Part shown: positions 24,189 to 36,400 of the stretch, in pieces
How positions within the stretch are numbered: the stretch's first letter is position 1
How the letters are laid out: every line of letters starts with the position of its first letter
From: Castor canadensis
Lineage: Eukaryota > Chordata > Mammalia > Rodentia > Castoridae
Length of the DNA: 64,000 nt
Assembly: GCF_047511655.1 (NCBI RefSeq)
Contig: NC_133391.1
Span: 108,537,384-108,601,383, forward strand
Direction of reading: 5' to 3'
Program-made: the position numbers and the translations under genes
Notes under the pieces: generated by a model
Seen by the model: the letters and a program-made list of their open reading frames with translations, nothing else
The model's database searches: none
Told to the model about the DNA's origin: nothing

Positions 24189-27100
24189 TTTTTTTAATAT
24201 AATTTTTCTTTATTTTATTTTATCACTTGCACATATACTTATATGTGTCTACATTGTTTGTGCCACCTACCCCCCTCCCACGTCACCTCCCTTCCAGGAA
24301 GATCCTGTTCTGCTCTCTTTTCTCCAATTCTGTTGAAGAGAAAACATAAGTGATAATAAGAAAGACATAGCATTTTTACTAATTTGGAATAAAAATAGCT
24401 ATACAGAGAGATTCCTCGCCTTGCTTCCATGCTCGTGTGTACTGCAACCCACATTGGTTCATTTCTACCAGACTTCTTCACTACTTCTCAGTCCCCTTCC
24501 CACAGTAGCTTCTTCCACTTTAAGATTACTTTATGTGCCCCTCTACAATGAGCACATCAGCCACATTCAAGTTTTAGGTTTCCTTCCCTTTCCCTATTCC
24601 TCCCGTGCACGTTCTCCCCTTACTGTGTAACCCATGTCCAATAATATTACTGCCTTTGTTTTAGGTCTATACTCCGCATATAAGGGATAACATGTAATTT
24701 TTGGCCTTCTGAGCCTGGCTAACTTTGCTTAAGATGATGTTTTCCAGTTCCGTCCATTTACCTGTGAATGACAAAATTTCATTCTTTTTTGAGGCTGAGT
24801 AAAATTCCATTGTGTATAAATACTACATTTTCTTAATCCATTCTTCGGTAATGGGGCATCTTGGCTGTTTCTATAGCTTGGCTTTTGTGAATAGTGCTGC
24901 AATAAACAGCAGGTGACTTTGTAATAACCTGAGTCTCATTCTTTTGTGTATATCCCTAGGAGTTGTATTGCTGGATCATATGGCAGATCTATGTTTAGTT
25001 TTTTAAGAAGCCTCCATATTGTTTTCCAAAGTGGTTGTACTAGTTCACATTCCCACCAGCAGTGTATGAGGGTTCCTTTTACCCTGAAACCTCACCAACA
25101 TTTGTTGTTGGTGGTGTTCTTGATGATAACTCTTTTCATAGGAATAAGGTGGAATCTTAATGTGGTTTTGATTTGCATTTCCTTTATGGCCAGAGATGGT
25201 GAGCATTTTTTCATGTGTTTTTTTGGCCACTTCTTCCTTTGAAAAAGTTCTGTTTAGTACAGTTGCCCACTTCTTTATTGGCTCATTGATTTTTGGGTAG
25301 TTTAGTTTTTTGAGCTCCCTGTATATTCTGTTTATCAGTCCCTTGTCTGGTGTATAGCTAGCAATAAACCATTCTGTGGGTGGTCTCTTCAGTTTAGAGA
25401 CCATTTCTTTTGTTTTGCAGATGGTTTTTAATTTCATATAGTCCCATTTGTCCATTCTTTCTCTCAGTTGCTGGACTGCTGGAGTTCTACTGAAGAAGTC
25501 CTTGCTTATACATATTGTTTCCAGAGTATTTCCTGTTCTTTCCTGGACTAACTGCAAAGTTTCAAGTCTGATATTAAGGTCCTTAATCCACTTTGAGCTG
25601 ATACTAGTACAGGGTGACAGGCATGTGTCAAGTTTCAGTTTTCTGCAGGTAAGATAACCACTTTTCCCAGCAACATTTGTTGAAGAGACTGTCATTTCTC
25701 CATTATGTTTTTGGTGACTTTGTCAAAAATAAGGTGGGCATAACTATGTGGATTATATCTGGGTACTCTATTGTGTTCAACTGATCTTTATATCTGTTTT
25801 TTTGCCAGTACCATGCTGTTTTGACTGCTATTGTTCTACAGAACAGTTTGAAGTTGATATTGTAATACCTCCAGCATTGTTCTTTCTGCTCTGTATTGCC
25901 TTGGCTATTCATGGTCTATTGTGTTTCCAAATGAACTTTATGGTAGATTTTTCAATCTATGTGATGAATGTCATTGGGATTTTGATGGGAATTGTGTTGA
26001 ACATGTAGATTGCTTTTGGTAATATAGTCATTTTCATTTTCTGTAGTCTTCCTTGACCTCTTTCTTTAGTGGTTTGTAGTTTTCCTTGTAGAGGTCATTT
26101 ATACATTTTGTTAAGTTTATTCCTAGGTATTTGATTTTTTTTTGAGGCTATTGTAAATGGAATTGTTTTCCTGTATTCTTTCTCAGTTTGTTCATTGTTG
26201 GTGTATAGAAAGGCTACTGTTTTTGTAAGTTGATTTTATATCCTGCTACTTTGCTGAAACTGTTTTTGGTATCTAGGAGTTTTGGGGTAGAGTTTTTTGT
26301 CTCTTTGAAGTATAGAATCATGTCTTCTGCAATAAATAAACTTTGACTATTTCCTTACCTGTTCATATTTCTTTTACTTCTTCTTCTTGCCTTATTGCTC
26401 TGGGTAAGAATTCCAGGAATATGTTGAATAGGAGAGGGAAGACTGGGTATCCTTGACTTGTTCCTGAGTTTAGAGGAAATGGTTTCAGTTTTTCCCCTTT
26501 AGGTATGATTTTGACAATAGATTTGTCATATATACCCTTTACAATGTTGGGGTACATTCCTTGAATTCCTAGTTTTCTTAGAGCTTTTATCCTGAAGTGT
26601 TGAATCTTATCAAATGCTTTTTCTGCATCTATTGAGATGATCAAGTGGTGTTTGCCTTTGGTTCTATTAATGTGCTGTATTATATTCATTGATTTGCGTA
26701 TGTTGAACCACCCCTGCATCCCTGGGGTGAAGCTGGCTTGGTCACAGTGAATGATCTTTCTGATGTGTTGTTGGATTCAGTTTGCCATTATTTTATTGAG
26801 GATTTTTGCATCAATGTTTACTAAAGATATTGGCCTACAGTTCTCCTTTTTTGAATGTGTCCTTGTTTGGTTTTGGGATGAGTGTAATTCTGGCTTCATA
26901 AAATGAGTTAAGCAGTGTTCCTTTCCTTTCTATTTCATGGAAAAGTTTAAGGAGTGTTGGTATTAGTTCTTCTTTGAAGGTCTGGTAGAATTCAGGTGAG
27001 AATTTGTCAGGTCCTAGACTTTTCTGTTTTGGGAGACTCTTTATTGCTGCTTCAATTTCATTATATGTTATAGATCTGTTTAGGTGATTAATATCCTCTT

Positions 27101-29019
27101 GATTCAGCTTTGGACAGTTATAAGATCTAGAAATTTGTCCATTTCTTTAAGATTTTCCAATTTATTGGAATATAGGTTCTCAAAGAAATTCCCTGGATTT
27201 CCTTAGTGTTTGTTGTTACTTCTCCTTTTTTGTTTCTGATTTTACTAATTTGGGTATTTTCCCTCCTCATTTTAGTCATAGTTGCCAGGGGCATGTTAAT
27301 CTTGTTTATTTTTTCAAAGAACAGGCTCTTTATTTTGTTCATTTGTTGTATGTTTTTTCTTGGTCTCCATATAATTAATGTCAGCTCTTATTTTTATTAT
27401 CTCTCTCCTTCTGCTTGTTTTGGGTTTTGCTTGTTCTTGTTTTTCTAGGTCTTTGTGATGTAGCATTAGGTTGTTTATTTATTTGCGATCTTTCTGTCCT
27501 TTTAATATATGCACTTGTGTCTATAAATGTTCTTTTTAGGACTGCCTTTGCTGTGTCCTATAGGTTATGGTAGGAGGTGTTTTCGTTTTCATTAGCTTTC
27601 ATGAAACTTTTGATTTCCTCTCTCATTTCTTCGATGGCCCACTGATTGTTGAGCAATATGTTCTTCAGTCTCCAATTATTTGTGTATTTTCTGTTTTAGC
27701 TTTTGTTGTTGAGTTCTAGATTTATTACATTGTGATCAGATAGACTGCAGGAGGTTACTTCCATTTTCTTATATTTGCTGAGGCTTAATTTGTGCCCTAA
27801 GATATGTTCTATTTTGGTGAAAGTTGCATGGGCTGCTGAGAAGAATGTATATTGTGCCATTGTTGGATGAAATATTCTGTAGACATCAGTTAGGTCCATT
27901 TGGTTTATGATGTCATTTAGTTCTGGGATTTCTTTGTTGATTTTTTGTCTGGATGACCTGTCTATTGGTGAGAGAGGGATATTAAAGTCTCCCACTACCA
28001 CTGTGTTGGAGTCTATATGTGTTTTTAAGTCCTTTAGAGTATGTTTGATGAAATTGGGTACATATATGTTGATAATTGTTATTTCTTTTTGATGTATTGC
28101 CCATTTTATTAGTATGAAGTGTCTTTCTTTATCTCATTTGACCAATGTAGTTTTGAAGTCCATTTTCTCTGATATAACTCTTGCTACTCCTGACTATTTT
28201 TGGGGGCCTTTGGCTTGGTGTATTTTCTTCTAGCTATTCATTCTAAGCCAGTGTTTGTTTCTGTCAATAAGATGGGTCTTTTGTAAATAACAGATTATCA
28301 AATCTTCATTTTTAATCCAGTTTGCCAAACAGTGTCTTTTGATGGGGTAGTAGAGTCCATTGACATCCAGTGTTAATATTAATATGTATGTAGTGATTCC
28401 TGCCATTTAGCTGTTTTAGTTATTTAAGGATTTGATTGTGTGCAGTTGAAATGCTACTCTCTGGTTACTTGTCTTGTCTTCTCTTATGGCTTGATACTTG
28501 CTGGCCTCTCATGGTTTTGTTTGCTTTCATCTTCTGTGTGCAGAATTCCTTACCTAATCTTCTGTAGTCATGGCTTGGTGGTCACATATTATTTTCATTT
28601 TTACTTATCACAGAAGATTTTTATTTCTCCCTCAATTTTGAATGATAGTTTTGCTGGGTAGAGTATACTAGGGCTAAAGTTATTTTCATTCAGTGCCCAA
28701 AATACCTCACTCCATGCCATTCTTGCTTTTAAGGCTTGCATTGAGAAATCTGCTGTTATTTTGATGGGTTTACCTTGATACGTTATTTGTTTTTTTCTCT
28801 CTTACAGCCTTCAATATTCTTTCTCTGTTCTCTGAGCTTGTTGTTTTAATGATAATGTGCAAAGTCTGTTTGGTGTCCTGGAAGCTTCCTCTACCCGAAT
28901 GAGCAAAACTTTCTTGAGATTTGGGAAATTTTCTATTACTTTGGATGTTATGCATCACTTTGACTTGCACCTCTTATCCTTCTTCAATGCCCATGATTCT
29001 CAGGTTTTTTTTCTTTTTG

Positions 29020-29360
29020 CAGTTTTTATTTATTTATTTATTTATTTGTTTTATTATTCATATGTGCATACAAGGCTTGGATCATTTCTCCCCCCTGCCC
29101 CCACCCCCTCCCTTACCACCCACTACCCCCTCCCTCTACCCCCCCAATACCCAGCAGAAACTATTTTGCTCTTATCTCTAATTTTGTTGAAGAGAGAGTA
29201 TAAGCAATAATAGGAAGGAACAAGGGTTTTTGCTGGTTGAGATAAGGATAGTTATACAGGGAGTTGACTCACATTAATTTCCTGTGCATGTGTGTTACCT
29301 TCTAGGTTAATTCTTTTTGATCTAACCTTTTCTCTAGTTCCTGGTCCCCTATTCCTATAT
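29020..29360 (-). mobile_element. L1 3' end nested inside the larger L1
   Basis: A 5'-truncated L1 3' UTR (C-rich on the plus strand at 29,088-29,150; 'aactattttgctcttatctc' block) interrupts ORF1 of the host L1 in the same orientation. The (TTTA)n stretch at 29,026-29,047 is its poly(A) tail read in reverse. A near-identical target-site duplication flanks it: GGTTTTTTTTCTTTTTG at 29,003-29,019 and GGTTTTTTTCTTTTG at 29,361-29,375. Confidence 0.88.
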
Positions 29361-31070
29361 GGTTTTTTTCTTTTGATGGAGTCACTGAGTTCTTGCATAG
29401 TCATTTCACAGCTCTTGAGTTGTTTGACTAAGATTTCTTCTATTTTTATTTAATTTCTATTTTATCTTCAAGATCTGAGATTCTGTCTTCTACTTGTTCT
29501 AGTCTGCTGACATGGTCTTCCACTGTATTTTTTGTTTGACTAAAAGGTCTTTTTATTTTCAGGATTTCTGTTTGATCCTTTTTTTTTTTTTTTGAAGTTT
29601 CCCATATCTTTGTTCGAATCCTCTTTTATGTTTTGTGTTGTCATCTTTAATTCATATATTTCCCTTTTTATAGAGTCCTTTGTTTCACTTTGGTGTCTGT
29701 TGAAGTCCTCTCTGACACCCTTTTTTTATTACTCTGTCTTCTCATGTTCTTTATTTTTGTTGTCTTAAAATTTCTTGAGTGCATCCTTTACATTCTAGTT
29801 AACCATGTCTGTGTCTTCACCATGAATTTCTCAGTAACGTCTTCCAAAATTTCTTCTCCGAGTGCTTTTATGTGGGTGTCACTGGGCTCCTTAGTGATGT
29901 TTATCATTATTTTGTTGAGGTCAGGAACTGGGTATCTGTTTTCTTCACTGAATCTTGTAGTAAATTGGTTTTTTGAGCAAAATGGTTTCCATTCTTCCTT
30001 CTTCTTTCCATTTCTCCACTTGGTGCTGTGCAACTATGTTTTTAATAGGTTAGTTGGTGATTTTGATTGCCTGATCTCTTTCCTTCACTTAATTTTTGTT
30101 TTGTGGCTGACTTGGTTGTTAACTATGTTGATGTGCTCTTTCTGTCCCTGGCCTAGAGGTGCAATACAGCAATAACAAATTCACAGGTTCAATGACAGAG
30201 CACTTGTTTACATAGTATGTAGAAAACTCCTTGATGATAATATCTGTAAATTGTAGGAGTTGGGGGCACTTGATGGTTATTAGGTTTGTTCTAGATTGTG
30301 GGGAATTGGTAAAAGTACCACTACTAAAAAGGTTAGTAGGGTGCAGGAAGGTGGGTGGGGGAAAAGATATGGAGGCTACTGGTTTTTGTGGCCCTTGTGT
30401 GTGTTTGGGTGTATTTAGGTGTTTGTGTCAGGGATTGCGAGGAGCTGGGGTGTGTATAGTTGGTACAGTGGGCTGGTCAGCAGGTGGTAAGTGTGTAGGA
30501 GGGAGGGGTAGTGTGGTGACAGGTTGGGAAAGGATAGGAGGGGGAGGTGAAGATAGGGGAAAAAGTGAATGAGAAGGGGCAGAAGGAAAAGTTGGGATGT
30601 AGAACAATGGATTGTGCCACAGGAGAAGAAGGGAAAGTGAGGAGGGTAAGAATAGGGATTAGAGAATTATGATGGTGAAGTTAATAATAGAAGAATAATA
30701 AAAATTAAATAAAAAACACCAGGTTCAGGAACCACAGAAAGTTCAGTCTGGTGGTAAAAGTTCTGGAGTTACTCTCAGGTGTCCAATCCTGGTATTGGTG
30801 TACAAGTAGAAGTTCTGATGTGGTCTCACCAGGTGACTGGCTTGTAGGTAGTGTTTGGTCCTTTTGTCCACAAGATTAGTTCAAATTTTGAGGTGAGGTA
30901 AGTCTGCCAACTCATACAGGGTGGTCAAAGCTACTGTACTCATCAGGCAGCAGCTTTGCTGTGCTTCACCTGCAGCTCTGTTTGGTCAGTTCCTCCCCCA
31001 GCAAGGTGGAGTTTTGAATGCTGCCCTCTATCCCAGAGATCAGCTCCAGGGTCCACCACCTGCCCTGCTT

Positions 31071-31270
31071 TGGGAAGTTGGCCTGCTGCTCCACCCCTGT
31101 TCTCAGCCTTTGTGCTTTTCCAGCTCTCTGCTGGGTGCTAGTGGCTCCTTTGGGAGGTTGAACTGTCACCCCACTCCCACTCTCAGCCTTTCTGTCTCTC
31201 ATGATCTCTGCTGGGCAGCTCCTCTGGGAGGTTGGTTTATCGCCCTGCTCCTGCTCTCAGCCTTTGCTGC
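31071..31270 (-). repeat. Tandem units in the L1 5' UTR
   Basis: The words TGGGARGTTG (31,071; 31,151; 31,225) and TCTCAGCCTT (31,101; 31,181; 31,255) each recur three times at spacings of 80 and 74 nt, giving about two and a half tandem units at the 5' end of the minus-strand L1. This resembles the monomeric promoter arrays known from murine L1s. Confidence 0.8.
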
Positions 31271-31290
31271 ATGAGATCACTGAGAGTTTG

Positions 31291-33069
31291 GTGCTGAGAG
31301 TTTCTTATTTGGTGTTTAATGGTACATCTTATCTGGTTTTCAACCATTTCTACTTATAGTAAGTGAGTGTTCACTGTTGTAGTGTAGTGATGACTCAAGG
31401 AATATTCCAGCACTCACTAGCTGACTAACCCAGGGCTGAGACAATAGCAAAGTGGGATGGACTGTCCGTAATTAACTAGCACCAACCTGGGTAATGCAAG
31501 AGAAACAAAGTATATGTGACAGATAGGATGCAGGAACTCAGTCTGTGGAACATTCTTTAATATCATATTCCTCATTTACAGAACACAGTTAATAAGAGTT
31601 TTATGAACTTTAACAGGCTCTAAGAGTTTATGGCTTTACTGTCTAGAATTATGAAGCATAAGGAAATATCTAAAGTTTTTGGTGAATCTTGCTTGACAAA
31701 TGATCAAATTAGTCTCTCTGTATAAATTCATATTTGAAGTTGTCTTTAAATGAAAAAGTAGTCAAAAAGTCTGCAACAAAAAAGCAAAATTTATGACTTG
31801 TGCTGGACAGGTATAGCATATTTTATTTTGTGAGGTTAAAAACTTTGATGTGCTCATAAGGTTTTTAAATTTTTACAATAATGCTAGTGAATAATCACAA
31901 ATCTTTTTTTTAACTTACAGTGATATGGCATTTTTCATACAAAAGACCAGCATCATTATAATAGTTTCAGGTCCCTCATACCCTATTTCTACTTTTGGCT
32001 TTAACTGACCAATGCAAGTGAGAAGAAAAACATGATTGCATGCAATATCAAAGCACTTTTGCAATTCATTCTTTTCATATATGAAAGGAAAATTATTGGA
32101 AGCTGAAATACACACAGCCAAAAAGTATGTCTTTATGTATATATACCAGAAAAATCAAAATTCTTTAGACATATAAATATAACTATGCCACTACATACAA
32201 CAATATAAAATACACAATGATAAGAGTAAAATTTAATTACTTATTATATTCCTACATTGGTATACATCATATATACATAAATGAAGACCAATAAACTATA
32301 TAAAATATTTTAAATTCATGCTCAACAAAGTAATAAGAAAAAATGAAGGAATGTTGAGGTATATTTCAGAAAACTTCTCCACTAAATTAAATTAAATCAT
32401 CTATAAAACTGTGTGAAAAAAATCTCACAATAAAAATGGGAACAGAATATAAGTTGGTAATTCATATGAGATGAACAATGCTGGTTAAAAAATGGAGATG
32501 TGTAACCTCATTAGTAGTTAGGGTGTTTTTACTATCAAATGTGCATACTTCGAAAGATTAGCTAATATCTAATACTGGAGGAAACAGTACTCTGGTGTAC
32601 TACTGGTAGAAGTTTAACTGCATACAAAATTTATAAGAAATCTAAGAAGAACACACTAGAATTTGAAGTGCACATAATTTTCACCCAGCAAACCGTCAAC
32701 TGGGAATGTTCCCACAGATAAGTGCTGGAATTTATAAAGTTTATTTACCATTCTGCTTGTTACACTATTGTACTAGTGAACATTATCTACATCTGAGTTA
32801 TGTTCTCAGTCTTTTAATTGAATTTTAATCTTAGGTAAAGCTATATCAAATGTTCTCGTAAGGATAAAGTCTTAGAGATCATCTTATTTAGTTAAAATTT
32901 ATATACTATTTTTAAGTCCCCTCATACATGTTGCCCAAAGTGTTTCCTAGAAAGATGGGAACAACTTATGTTCTCTCTGGTGATCTATGGAAGTCAATTA
33001 TCCTGAGAAGTATTGGTGCTTTGATGGTTGGTTACCTTTAAAGTGTTTTATGACTTGGGATATTAAACA
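31291..33069. other. Intergenic; probable old L1 remnant at about 32,400-32,750
   Basis: No gene. The segment with 'actggaggaaacagtactct' and 'gtactactggtagaag' resembles the plus-strand L1 ORF2 C-terminal region in strongly decayed form. The rest is unrecognised AT-rich sequence. Confidence 0.4.
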
Positions 33070-33240
33070 GCAGGAATTTCTGTTTTCACACTTTTAGAGG
33101 ATAGAAATCTGAGGTGGAAAGGTCAGCAGGGTCAGGTCCCATAAGCACTCTCTTCTTGGCTTACAGATGGCATCTTTCCCTGTCTTTGTATGATCTTCCT
33201 TTTGTCTGTCTCCTGAAAATACTCATGATTTTTTCATGTG
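33070..33240 (-). mobile_element. MLT1-like LTR fragment
   Basis: 'gatagaaatctgaggtggaa', 'ggtcagcagggtcaggt' and 'cttggcttacagatggcatc' follow the reverse MLT1 (ERVL-MaLR) consensus as remembered. Ancient and truncated, no coding content. Confidence 0.6.
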
Positions 33241-33984
33241 TTTTTCCCATTTTTATGTACAAAAAGAAATTAGTCTCTAACTTCTTTCATTATTTTCCTT
33301 TTAAATGTACTTATGTATCCAAAATTAAATAAGAACATTGACACAAGTTTTCTACTTTGTGTGGTTTGATAGTAAAGATTGTGGTCAATTATTCAAATCT
33401 AAGATATTTTCATTTTAAAAAAATAGATAACCACAAGAAATATATATAGTTTATTTGACTAGCAGTAATAGGGAATTGCATTGCCTATTAAGAGTTTATA
33501 AATTTTATGTTAAGTTTCAGATTTAAAAAAATTTTAAATTCTATCAAGTGTACAAGGAAAAATGAATCTTTATACATTATTTGGGGGAGTGTAAGTTAGT
33601 CCACTCAGTATGGAAATCAGTATGGAGATTCCTCAAAAAGGTAAAAATAGAATTATCATATGGTCTAGCCATACCACTTCTGGGTATATATCTGAAGGAA
33701 TGGAAGTCAATATACAACAGAGATACCTGCATACTCATGTTTATTGCAATACAATTCACAGTAACAAATTATGAAATCTGCCTAGGTGCCCATCAAAACA
33801 ACAATGGACAAAAAATGAGTCACACACAGTGAAGTATTATTCAGCCACAAAAAAGAACAAAATCACACTGTTGGCAGGAAAATGAATGATGGAACTGGAC
33901 ATCATAATGTTAAGCAAAATGAGCAAGACTCAGAAAGACAAATGTCACATTTTGTCTCATATGCAGAAACAATACTTTTTAAAG

Positions 33985-34110
33985 AGCCAGGCATAGTTGT
34001 GCCCATCTATAATCCCAGAAGTCAGAAGGCCGAGGTGGGATGATTGTGAGTTCATGGCCAGGGGTAGGCTACATAGCTCAGGTGATCCTGAGATACATAT
34101 AATAAGTCTC
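33985..34110 (+). mobile_element. B1/Alu-like SINE inserted in an L1
   Basis: 'agccaggcatagttgtgccc', 'tataatcccagaagtc', 'gaggtgggatgattgtgagt' and 'taggctacatagctca' are B1-like landmarks. It runs directly into the TC/GA microsatellite. Confidence 0.85.
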
Positions 34111-34130
34111 TGTCTTTCTCTCTCTCTCTC

Positions 34131-34184
<54 letters not shown>
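34107..34184. repeat. (TC)n-(GA)n inverted microsatellite
   Basis: About ten TC units (to 34,131) pass directly into about 25 GA units, so the two halves are self-complementary. The Ser/Leu and Glu/Arg repeat frames are its shadows. Confidence 0.97.
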
Positions 34185-34370
34185 TTAATATAAGATGAAT
34201 GAAAGTAGAAGGGAGACTATTTGGGAAGTGGAAGGGGACCACTGGAAGGGTGGCAGTCATAAGGAGATAGAGGTGAATATAATCAAAGTACATTATACAT
34301 GTGTATGGAAGTGACATAATGAAATCCATTAATTTGTACAATTAACATAAACTAATGAAATGTTTTTAAA

Positions 34371-36064
34371 GGAAGAAATAAATGGGTCTGGCCACATGGG
34401 TCCATAATCCCACAGGTAATAATTGACTGTAGTTCAGTTGCTGTTATTCATTTTTCTGTGCATGCACTTTCCATTTGCTACCACCCATTATTTTGTTCTA
34501 CTAGGTTCACTCTGTTCCTGTATGCAGCTTGCCTCAGCATAATAGGCATTTAGTGAAACCTTTTATTTTGAATAATAGATTAGATAGATATTCATAGAGA
34601 AGACTTATCAGTATTGAACAAGGTTCTGGTTTCCATAGGACACTACTTTGTCCTTTTTGTCTAAAGCTACATAAGTTCAATATTTGCTGAGTTCAAGTGA
34701 ATGTGTAGTCTTTTCAGACCAGCATTTAGGGTGTACATGTGGAAGTGGGGATATATAGGTAAATTTAGTGAAGACAAAGATGTTACTGGAATATTTGGGC
34801 TCTATACTAACTGAAGAAAAGAATTTTTAGCATTTCACAGATCCTAAATTCATCAACTTAAAACAAGGTATTTTGTATAATGCTTGAGACACAGTATGCC
34901 AATAAATTAATACTTTTAATGCAAGAAATAGATGGATAGGTGAATGTCTCATCAGATTTCATTAATGGTGTATTGGAAATTAACTGAGAGCAAGATCAAC
35001 TCTAGCTGCCAGAAGACAAGAACAATGTCAGAGCTCAGAGTATGTGAGGAGCAGGACAATTTTGCCCTCTGTACTCATGGGTTCTGCAGCCCCATATTCA
35101 ACTTTGGATCAAAAATATTTGGAGGAAACTGCATGTGTGTACAGGTACAGATTTTATTTCATGTCATTTCTTAAATAAGTGTAGCAATTGGGCTGTGTCC
35201 TGCCCTGTTACTCCATGTTTTAGAGAACAGTAGCTTTCAGTCTATACTCTGCCCTCAATGGCTCCATTTTATAAAATAGAATTTTTTCCATTTTGAGTGC
35301 AAATGCTGAGTTAGAAAGACTCTAATTATTGTTTGTGCAAGTAAACAACCACTATCTATCTAGTAAAAACCATCAGGCTAACTGATAACCAACTTATTTA
35401 CCCTAATAAAAGATGATAATCTACAAGCTTATCAAATCAAACAAGGAATATATGAATACAGGATTGTGTTAAATCTGTATCAGAAGAGTCAGTTAGACTC
35501 ATGAGTTTATCAAACACCCTAAACGAAGAGATGATGCATCCTATGGCCCACACAGGTATCACATAAAAAGAGGGGAACCTAACAGTGGAGTACAGTGACA
35601 CATGCTGACTCATCATCAGACCATCCACAGCAGGCATCACAGATCCACTGGTGATGATCTGCTTACTGTTCCTGGGACTTCAGCTCAGCAAGATTCTCTT
35701 TCTTGACAGCACCACTTGAATTGCCCTCTGTCAGTAAACCTAGAGCCAGTTCTGTACCTTGACAGCTCTGTGCCATAAGAGCTCTGTGACTAAGTCCCTT
35801 ACATTAATGTCTAACCCCCTGAAGTGACGCTATTTGCATTGCTACCAGCTTTCCTCCCTTTTTTTAAATTTAATAATTTTTTTAAAAGCTCCTCCCTTTC
35901 CCCACCATCCCCAGCTTTCCACTCTTGGTTTTAGTAAGGACTTTTTGAGCTCCACAGCCACATTAATCCCTTCTTAGCCAGTTTGTAACTTTTATGTCAT
36001 TGTGTGAAGTGTAATATGTGGCCTGAAGGTTAATATTAACAATTAAGTTTAGAATAAAAGAACC
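34371..36064. other. Intergenic sequence, no recognised feature
   Basis: No gene or clear repeat. Confidence 0.5.
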
Positions 36065-36400
36065 TATGATTCCTTGGGAAGCAGAGATATGAAGATCATG
36101 GTTCAAGGTTAGCCCTGGCAAAAAAAGAAAAAACAAACAAACAAAAAAACAAATTTACCAAGACCCTATGTCAAAGAATAAGCCTGGCATGTTGGTATAA
36201 ATCTATAATCTCAGCCATGTTCAAGATATAGGTAAGGATGATCATGATCTGAGACTAGCTCAAGTAAAAAGTATCAAACCCTATCTGAGTAACAACTAAA
36301 GCAACAAGAAGGAATTGAAATGTGGCTTAAGTGGTGCTAGTGTCAAGCAAGCACAGGGGTCTGAGTTCAAACCACAAAACAAAAAAACAAGAACAAAAAT
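36065..36400 (+). mobile_element. Composite trimeric SINE, diverged
   Basis: Monomer 1 is truncated ('gattccttgggaagcagaga'), with an internal A-rich linker, then 'agcctggcatgttggtataa...aatctcagccatg', and the ID-like end 'ggtctgagttcaaaccacaa' with an A-rich tail. Confidence 0.8.

Larger units (their letters stand above)
24189..31290 (-). mobile_element. Near full-length L1 retrotransposon, inactive
   Basis: Minus-strand L1 with all parts in order: 3' UTR (from 24,189), ORF2 (about 24,600-28,420), ORF1 (about 28,450-30,000, split by a nested L1 tail at 29,020-29,360) and a GC-richer 5' UTR with tandem units (to about 31,290). ORF2 keeps recognisable blocks: the endonuclease 'GDFN' and 'SDHN' segments at 27,696-28,001, reverse-transcriptase 'IDAEKAFDK' and '[14 protein letters not shown]' at 26,363-26,719, and the 'NRTFSKEE' and 'WIKDLNIR' region at 25,045-25,695. 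Every block is separated by stops or frameshifts, so no functional protein can be made. The reverse-transcriptase FADD-type box reads IAED at 26,322-26,333, with a nearby stop. Confidence 0.93.
33570..34370 (+). mobile_element. L1 3' end interrupted by a SINE and a microsatellite
   Basis: ORF2 C-terminus in decayed form (a frame at 33,581-33,832 recalls 'VWRFLKKVKIELSYG' and 'GIYLKEWKSIYNRDTCILMFIA'), then its 3' UTR at 34,185-34,370. The SINE at 33,985-34,110 and the TC/GA repeat separate the two parts. Confidence 0.87.

Noticed and set aside
25045-25695. 216-residue frame on the minus strand, the longest in the window
   Set aside because: It is a piece of L1 ORF2 (C-terminal region), not an independent gene.
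29690-30175. 161-residue hydrophobic frame on the plus strand
   Set aside because: It is antisense to L1 ORF1 in the minus-strand L1; the hydrophobicity comes from reading A-rich L1 in reverse.
30921-31274. 117-residue Leu/Pro/Ser-rich frame
   Set aside because: It is antisense to the tandem units of the L1 5' UTR.
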